A DNA stretch of 64,000 nucleotides from Pseudarthrobacter equi (GTDB taxonomy: Bacteria; Actinomycetota; Actinomycetes; Actinomycetales; Micrococcaceae), in NCBI RefSeq assembly GCF_900105535.1, contig NZ_LT629779.1:2852001-2916000 (forward strand). The letters run 5' to 3'. Within the stretch, counting starts at the first letter, position 1, and every line of letters starts with the position of its first letter. The translations under genes and the position numbers were made by a program. This document shows, one piece after another, positions 60,122-64,000 of the stretch. The notes under the pieces were generated by a model, which saw nothing but the letters and a program-made list of their open reading frames with translations, searched no databases and was not told the origin of the DNA.

Positions 60122-62617
60122 GTGCTGCGCGTCGCCCTCTCGCAATTCCAGTCCCACAGCCGGCGGTTTATAGCCGTCGGCCTGGCCGTCATGCTGTCGG
60201 TGGCATTCCTGTCCACCACACTGATGGTGGGTGCCAGCACCAGGGCGTCGCTGGGCGCCAGCCTTGGCGAGGCGTACAGCAGGGCGGAACTCATCGCCAC
60301 ACCGGACAGGGGTACTTTCAACGGTGCGGCCCTGGCAGCGGCCCGAGGGGTACCTGGCGTCAGCGAAGCCTACGGTCGCCTTCAGGCGTATGCGGAATTC
60401 ACGGCAGGCGGCCAGGAAGTGTTCGCGCAGGCCCGCAACCTGGCGCCCGATGCCCTGGAAACAGCGGCCGTTACCGATGGCGCCCTGCCGGTGCGTGCCG
60501 ACGGCGTCGCCGTGGACAGCGACACTGCCGGGCGCTACGGGCTGCATGTCGGCGACGCCCTGGAGCTCAGGGCTCCGGACGGCGCCACCACCACGGCGAT
60601 GACCGTCACCGGGATCCTCCGCGCCAGCCATGATCCTTTCGCCTCCGCCCTCCCGCAACTGCTGGCCGGAACTCCTGCGGTCAGTGCGCTGGCGGCGGAC
60701 GGCCAGGCCCCCGGTGCCGGCCCGGGCGCTGCGGACGGCTATGCCAGCATCCAGCTTGCGCTGGCGCCGGGCACCGACGTTGCCGCGGCCAGGGCGGGCG
60801 CCCTGGCAGCGATTGCCGGCACCGGAACCCCCGCGCAGGTCAAGACCGCGGACGAGCAGGTCACGGCCCAGGTGGCCCTGATGACCGGCGGCCAGGACGA
60901 ACTGACGGTGGTCCTGCTGGCTTTCGCCGGAATCGCCCTGCTGGTTTCCGGCCTGGTGGTTTCCAACACATTCGCAGTGCTGGTGGCCCAGCGCACCCGG
61001 GAACTCGCGCTGCTCCGGTGCCTGGGCGCCGCCCGGGCGCAGGTGCGCAATTCCGTCCTGGCCGAAGCCCTCGTGGTGGGCCTGGTGTCTTCCGTGGCGG
61101 GGGTGCTCGCCGCCGTCGGCCTGATGGCAGCCCTGATTGGCTGGGCCGGGACGCAGCCGGACATGGCCTTTGCCACCATGGCGGTGCCGCCGTCGTCCAT
61201 CGTGGCGGGCCTCGCCGTGGGTACGGTCCTGACCGTGGCCGCCGCCATGGTCCCTGCCAGGGCGGCGACCGCCGTAGCGCCGCTCGCTGCCCTGCGCCCC
61301 GCCGACGATGCCGGCATCGGGAACCGGCGCGGCCGGGTACGGCTGGTCATGGGCCTTGCCGCCCTCGCCCTGGGAGTTCCGCTGCTCGCCTTCGGCGCGG
61401 CCAGCGTGATGCTGGTAGTGGCGTTCGCCGGCGGCGTGCTGTCCTTCATCGGGGTGTTGCTCTGCGCCACGCTGTTCGTGCCCCGGCTGGTAGGCCTGGC
61501 GGGACGGCTGGCCGCTCCCGCCGGCGTCCCCGGCAAACTGGCTGCGCTCAACGCCGTCCGCAACCCTGGGAGGACATCAGTGACGGCTGCCGCCCTGCTC
61601 ATCGGGGTCACGCTGGTGGCCCTGATGATGACCGGGGCGGCCACCGCACGCCAGGCATTCGATGACGCCCTCGCCGAGACCTACCCGGTGGACATGGCCG
61701 TCACCGCTGAGCACCTGACCGCGGCCCAGCAAGACGCCGTGGCGCGGATCGATGGCGTTGCGGCTGCCGCGCTGCTGCCCGCGGCGGGGCGTTTCGAGCA
61801 GCAGGGCGCGGAAAACCCCGTCTACGCGGTCGGCGCAGCGGAGGCCGGACGGCTGCTCCGCGACACCACACTCGTCCTGGAGCCCGGGAAGATCTACCTG
61901 CCCGAGGGCGCCCAAGCGGGGCGCGTCGACGTCAACGGCGCATCCGGCACGGCCACCCTGGAGGCAGAGGTCCTGCGGACCCGCAACATTCCGGCGCTCG
62001 TCTCCGCGGAGACCGCGCAGCAGTCCGGCCTGCTGGGCGATGCCACGGCGGGCAGCACCGTGTGGGTGCGCCTTGCAGACGCCCCCGGCGGCGGGCAGCT
62101 GTCCGGGGACCGCATCAAGGACATCCAGTCCGCCGTGGCCCACGCCCTCGGCGTTGGCGGGAGCGCTGTCAGCGGTGCGGCTATTGAGCGTGTCACCTTC
62201 AACGAGGTCATCGACGTGCTGCTCCTGGTGGTCACAGGCCTCTTGGGGGTCGCGGTGCTGATCGCGCTGATCGGCGTGGCCAACACCCTGTCCCTGTCCG
62301 TGCTGGAGCGGACGCGTGAGAACTCCCTGCTGCGGGCGCTGGGCCTGACCCGAGGCCAGCTACGCGGAATGCTTGCCCTGGAAGCCGTCCTGGTTGCCGC
62401 CGTCGCGGCGCTGCTCGGCTCAGCCCTGGGAACGGTGTACGGATGGCTGGGCGCCCGTTCGGCGCTCGGCAGCCTGGCCGCGGTCACGCCGGTGGTTCCT
62501 TGGCTGCAGCTGGCGGGAGTGCTGGCCGTGGCAATCGCCGCCGGGCTGCTGGCATCGGTCCTTCCCGCCAGGCGGGCGTCCCTGCTGTCACCGGTGCAGG
62601 GGCTCGCCACCACGTAG
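60122..62617 (+). CDS. FtsX-fold ABC transporter permease
   Basis: An 831-residue permease with two FtsX domains. The first membrane segment is near residues 16-40 ('FIAVGLAVMLSVAFLSTT'), followed by a large extracytoplasmic domain (about 45-255), then 'LTVVLLAFAGIALLVSGLVV' with the coupling sequence 'VAQRTRELALLRCLGAARAQ', a second extracytoplasmic domain, and a final FtsX unit with 'LGVAVLIALIGVANTLSLSV' and 'LERTRENSLLRALGLTRGQ'. The two copies of R-T-R-E-x-x-L-L-R mark the ATPase contacts. Such permeases with NarL/LiaRS-like systems often move peptides or lipids or confer antibiotic tolerance. Confidence 0.93.
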   Translation: MLRVALSQFQSHSRRFIAVGLAVMLSVAFLSTTLMVGASTRASLGASLGEAYSRAELIATPDRGTFNGAALAAARGVPGVSEAYGRLQAYAEFTAGGQEVFAQARNLAPDALETAAVTDGALPVRADGVAVDSDTAGRYGLHVGDALELRAPDGATTTAMTVTGILRASHDPFASALPQLLAGTPAVSALAADGQAPGAGPGAADGYASIQLALAPGTDVAAARAGALAAIAGTGTPAQVKTADEQVTAQVALMTGGQDELTVVLLAFAGIALLVSGLVVSNTFAVLVAQRTRELALLRCLGAARAQVRNSVLAEALVVGLVSSVAGVLAAVGLMAALIGWAGTQPDMAFATMAVPPSSIVAGLAVGTVLTVAAAMVPARAATAVAPLAALRPADDAGIGNRRGRVRLVMGLAALALGVPLLAFGAASVMLVVAFAGGVLSFIGVLLCATLFVPRLVGLAGRLAAPAGVPGKLAALNAVRNPGRTSVTAAALLIGVTLVALMMTGAATARQAFDDALAETYPVDMAVTAEHLTAAQQDAVARIDGVAAAALLPAAGRFEQQGAENPVYAVGAAEAGRLLRDTTLVLEPGKIYLPEGAQAGRVDVNGASGTATLEAEVLRTRNIPALVSAETAQQSGLLGDATAGSTVWVRLADAPGGGQLSGDRIKDIQSAVAHALGVGGSAVSGAAIERVTFNEVIDVLLLVVTGLLGVAVLIALIGVANTLSLSVLERTRENSLLRALGLTRGQLRGMLALEAVLVAAVAALLGSALGTVYGWLGARSALGSLAAVTPVVPWLQLAGVLAVAIAAGLLASVLPARRASLLSPVQGLATT

Positions 62618-62638
62618 ATCCGCCGGAGGCACCACTAA

Positions 62639-62679
62639 AAAGGGCAGGAGCCGCGGAAATCCCGCGGCTCCTGCCCTTT
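62639..62679. terminator. Bidirectional terminator between the permease and metG
   Basis: Arms 62639-62656 and 62662-62679 are 18-bp perfect complements (A/T at the base, GC-rich core) with a 5-base loop. It lies 22 bases after the permease stop and 11 bases before the metG stop, so it should end both convergent transcripts. Confidence 0.85.
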
Positions 62680-62689
62680 CGTGAACCGG

Positions 62690-64000
62690 CTAGGCCTCTG
62701 CCGGTTCCTCGTACTTGGGGAACACCGGCGCCGGCGCAGGCAGCGGCGTCCCGGCGGCGATGCGCGTGGGGACTGCTGCGAACTGGCGTGCGTCCCCTTC
62801 CGGCTGGCCGAGGGCGTCAAGCAGCCGCGCCGTCGAACCCGGCATCACCGGCTGGGCGAGGATTGCCACGATGCGCAGCACCTCCAGGGTGACGTAGAGG
62901 ACGGTGTTCATGCGTTCGACGTCGGTCTTCCGCAACACCCAGGGCGCCTGTTCGGCGAAGTAGGCGTTCGTGTCGCCAAGGACCGCCCAAATGGCCTCGA
63001 GGGCGCGGCTGAACTCCTGCTTGTCGAAGGCCGCACGCGCTGTGTCCAGCAAGGCACCGGCCTGTTCCAGGATGGCGGTGTCAGCATCCGCGAAAGCGCC
63101 CGGGGTGGGAACGGCTCCCCCGCAGTTCTTGGCCACCATGGACAGGGAACGTTGCGCCAGGTTGCCGAAGTTGTTCGCCAGGTCCGAGTTCATCCGGCCC
63201 ACGATGGCCTCATGGTTGTAGCTGCCGTCAGCTCCGAACGGCACCTCGCGGAGGAAGAAGAACCGCACCTGGTCCAGGCCGTACTGCTCCACGAAATCGG
63301 CCGGTGCCACCACGTTGCCCAGCGACTTGGACATTTTGACGCCGTTGTTGTGCAGGAAGCCGTGGATCATGACGCGCTTGGGCAGTTCCAGGCCGGCACT
63401 AAGGAGGAACGCGGGCCAGTAGATGGCGTGGAACCGGGAGATGTCCTTGCCGATCACATGGACATCGGCCGGCCAGAACCGGCGGAACTTCTCCGAGTCC
63501 ACGTCCGGGTAGCCCACACCGGTGAGGTAGTTGGTCAGCGCATCCACCCACACGTACATGACGTGGTTGCTGTTGCCCGGCACCGGGACGCCCCAGTCGA
63601 AGGTGGTGCGGCTGATGGACAGGTCCTCAAGGCCGCGCTTGACGAAGCTGATCACTTCGTTGAACCGGGACTGCGGGGCACCGAACTCCGGCTGCGCTTC
63701 GTAGAGGGCCAGCAGCTTGTCCTGGTACGCCGACAGCCGGAAGAAGTAGCTCTCCTCGGCCGTCCACGTCACCTCGGTGTCCGTCTCTTTCGAGTAGCGC
63801 ACGCCGTCGTCCTTCACGACTGTCTCATCCTCGCCGTAAAACGCTTCGTCACGGACGGAGTACCAGCCCTCGTACTTGTCGAGGTAAATGTCGCCGTTGG
63901 CTTCCATCTTTTTCCAGATGGCCTGAGACGCTGCGTAGTGGTCCTCGTCCGTGGTGCGGATGAAGCGGTCGTACGTGATGCCGAGGGCTTCGTGCGCCGC
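62690..64000 (-). CDS. metG: Methionine-tRNA ligase, C-terminal part (gene runs off the right edge)
   Basis: MetRS charges tRNA-Met and initiator tRNA. About 436 residues are visible; the N-terminal HIGH region lies beyond the right edge, and the frame stays open to the last base. The KMSKS motif is clear in '[20 protein letters not shown]', preceded by '[19 protein letters not shown]' and '[20 protein letters not shown]'. The C-terminal helical anticodon-binding domain ends at '[12 protein letters not shown]'. No C-terminal dimerisation domain is present, so it is the shorter type. Confidence 0.95.
   Translation of the reverse strand, partial: AAHEALGITYDRFIRTTDEDHYAASQAIWKKMEANGDIYLDKYEGWYSVRDEAFYGEDETVVKDDGVRYSKETDTEVTWTAEESYFFRLSAYQDKLLALYEAQPEFGAPQSRFNEVISFVKRGLEDLSISRTTFDWGVPVPGNSNHVMYVWVDALTNYLTGVGYPDVDSEKFRRFWPADVHVIGKDISRFHAIYWPAFLLSAGLELPKRVMIHGFLHNNGVKMSKSLGNVVAPADFVEQYGLDQVRFFFLREVPFGADGSYNHEAIVGRMNSDLANNFGNLAQRSLSMVAKNCGGAVPTPGAFADADTAILEQAGALLDTARAAFDKQEFSRALEAIWAVLGDTNAYFAEQAPWVLRKTDVERMNTVLYVTLEVLRIVAILAQPVMPGSTARLLDALGQPEGDARQFAAVPTRIAAGTPLPAPAPVFPKYEEPAEA

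Overview
The window is 64 kb of high-GC chromosome from an actinobacterium, most likely a Micrococcaceae member of the Arthrobacter/Pseudarthrobacter type. The evidence is GC-rich codon usage, frequent GTG and TTG starts, and actinobacterial gene order: an rpsP-khpA-rimM-trmD-rplS-lepB-rnhB block, a yceD-rpmF-rnc-mutM-smc-ftsY block, amtB-glnB near ffh, and an IclR-type regulator divergent from leuCD. It is almost entirely core genome. I saw no transposase, phage gene, plasmid gene or CRISPR array. Both ends cut a gene: rnhB on the left lacks its 3' part, and metG on the right lacks its 5' part.

Layout. 0-5.3 kb (mostly minus strand): ribosome maturation and protein export genes (rnhB, two tandem signal peptidases, rplS, trmD, rimM, khpA, rpsP). 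5.4-10.3 kb: a CatE-like VOC protein behind a promoter with a 12-bp palindrome, an amidohydrolase, a TPP riboswitch with thiC, and an alpha/beta-hydrolase that has lost its nucleophile serine. 10.3-18 kb: ffh, a glucose-6-phosphate dehydrogenase, glnB-amtB (no glnD alongside), an MFS exporter and ftsY. 18-27.5 kb: smc, an inserted TolB-like/MFS pair, mutM, rnc, rpmF, yceD (probable ATT start) and coaD. 27.5-35 kb: a PLP aminotransferase coupled to a spermidine-synthase-like gene, then rsmD, recG, a DAK2 protein, thiL and a DUF3515 lipoprotein. 35-42.6 kb: ddl-gpsA-plsC-murA (cell wall and membrane precursors), leuCD, and the divergent IclR-type regulator. 42.7-48.1 kb: a DUF1697 gene, a coupled pair of dynamin-like membrane GTPases, a compositionally different acyltransferase, and tRNA-Glu and tRNA-Gln. 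48.2-64 kb: tandem palindromes ahead of a heptad-repeat membrane protein, a HAD phosphatase with gltX, an FAH-family hydrolase with an MBL hydrolase, ilvE, leuB, a NarL-type two-component system next to a MacB/FtsX-type ABC transporter, and metG.

How the genes work together. Leucine synthesis (leuC, leuD, leuB, ilvE) is split over 17 kb, but similar imperfect palindromes precede leuC and leuB, consistent with one regulator (LtbR type) controlling both. SRP components (ffh, ftsY) and the signal peptidases form the protein-export theme. murA, ddl, gpsA and plsC supply envelope precursors. thiC and thiL both serve thiamine diphosphate synthesis.

The most interesting non-routine signals are: the coupled dynamin-like GTPase pair; the heptad-repeat two-TM protein behind tandem operator-like palindromes; the MFS/TolB-like pair inserted in the mutM-smc cluster; the probable ATT start of yceD; the pseudo-hydrolase; a perfect 14-bp inverted repeat inside the start of lepB2; and face-to-face leuC/regulator promoters sharing one operator, with a probably leaderless regulator mRNA.
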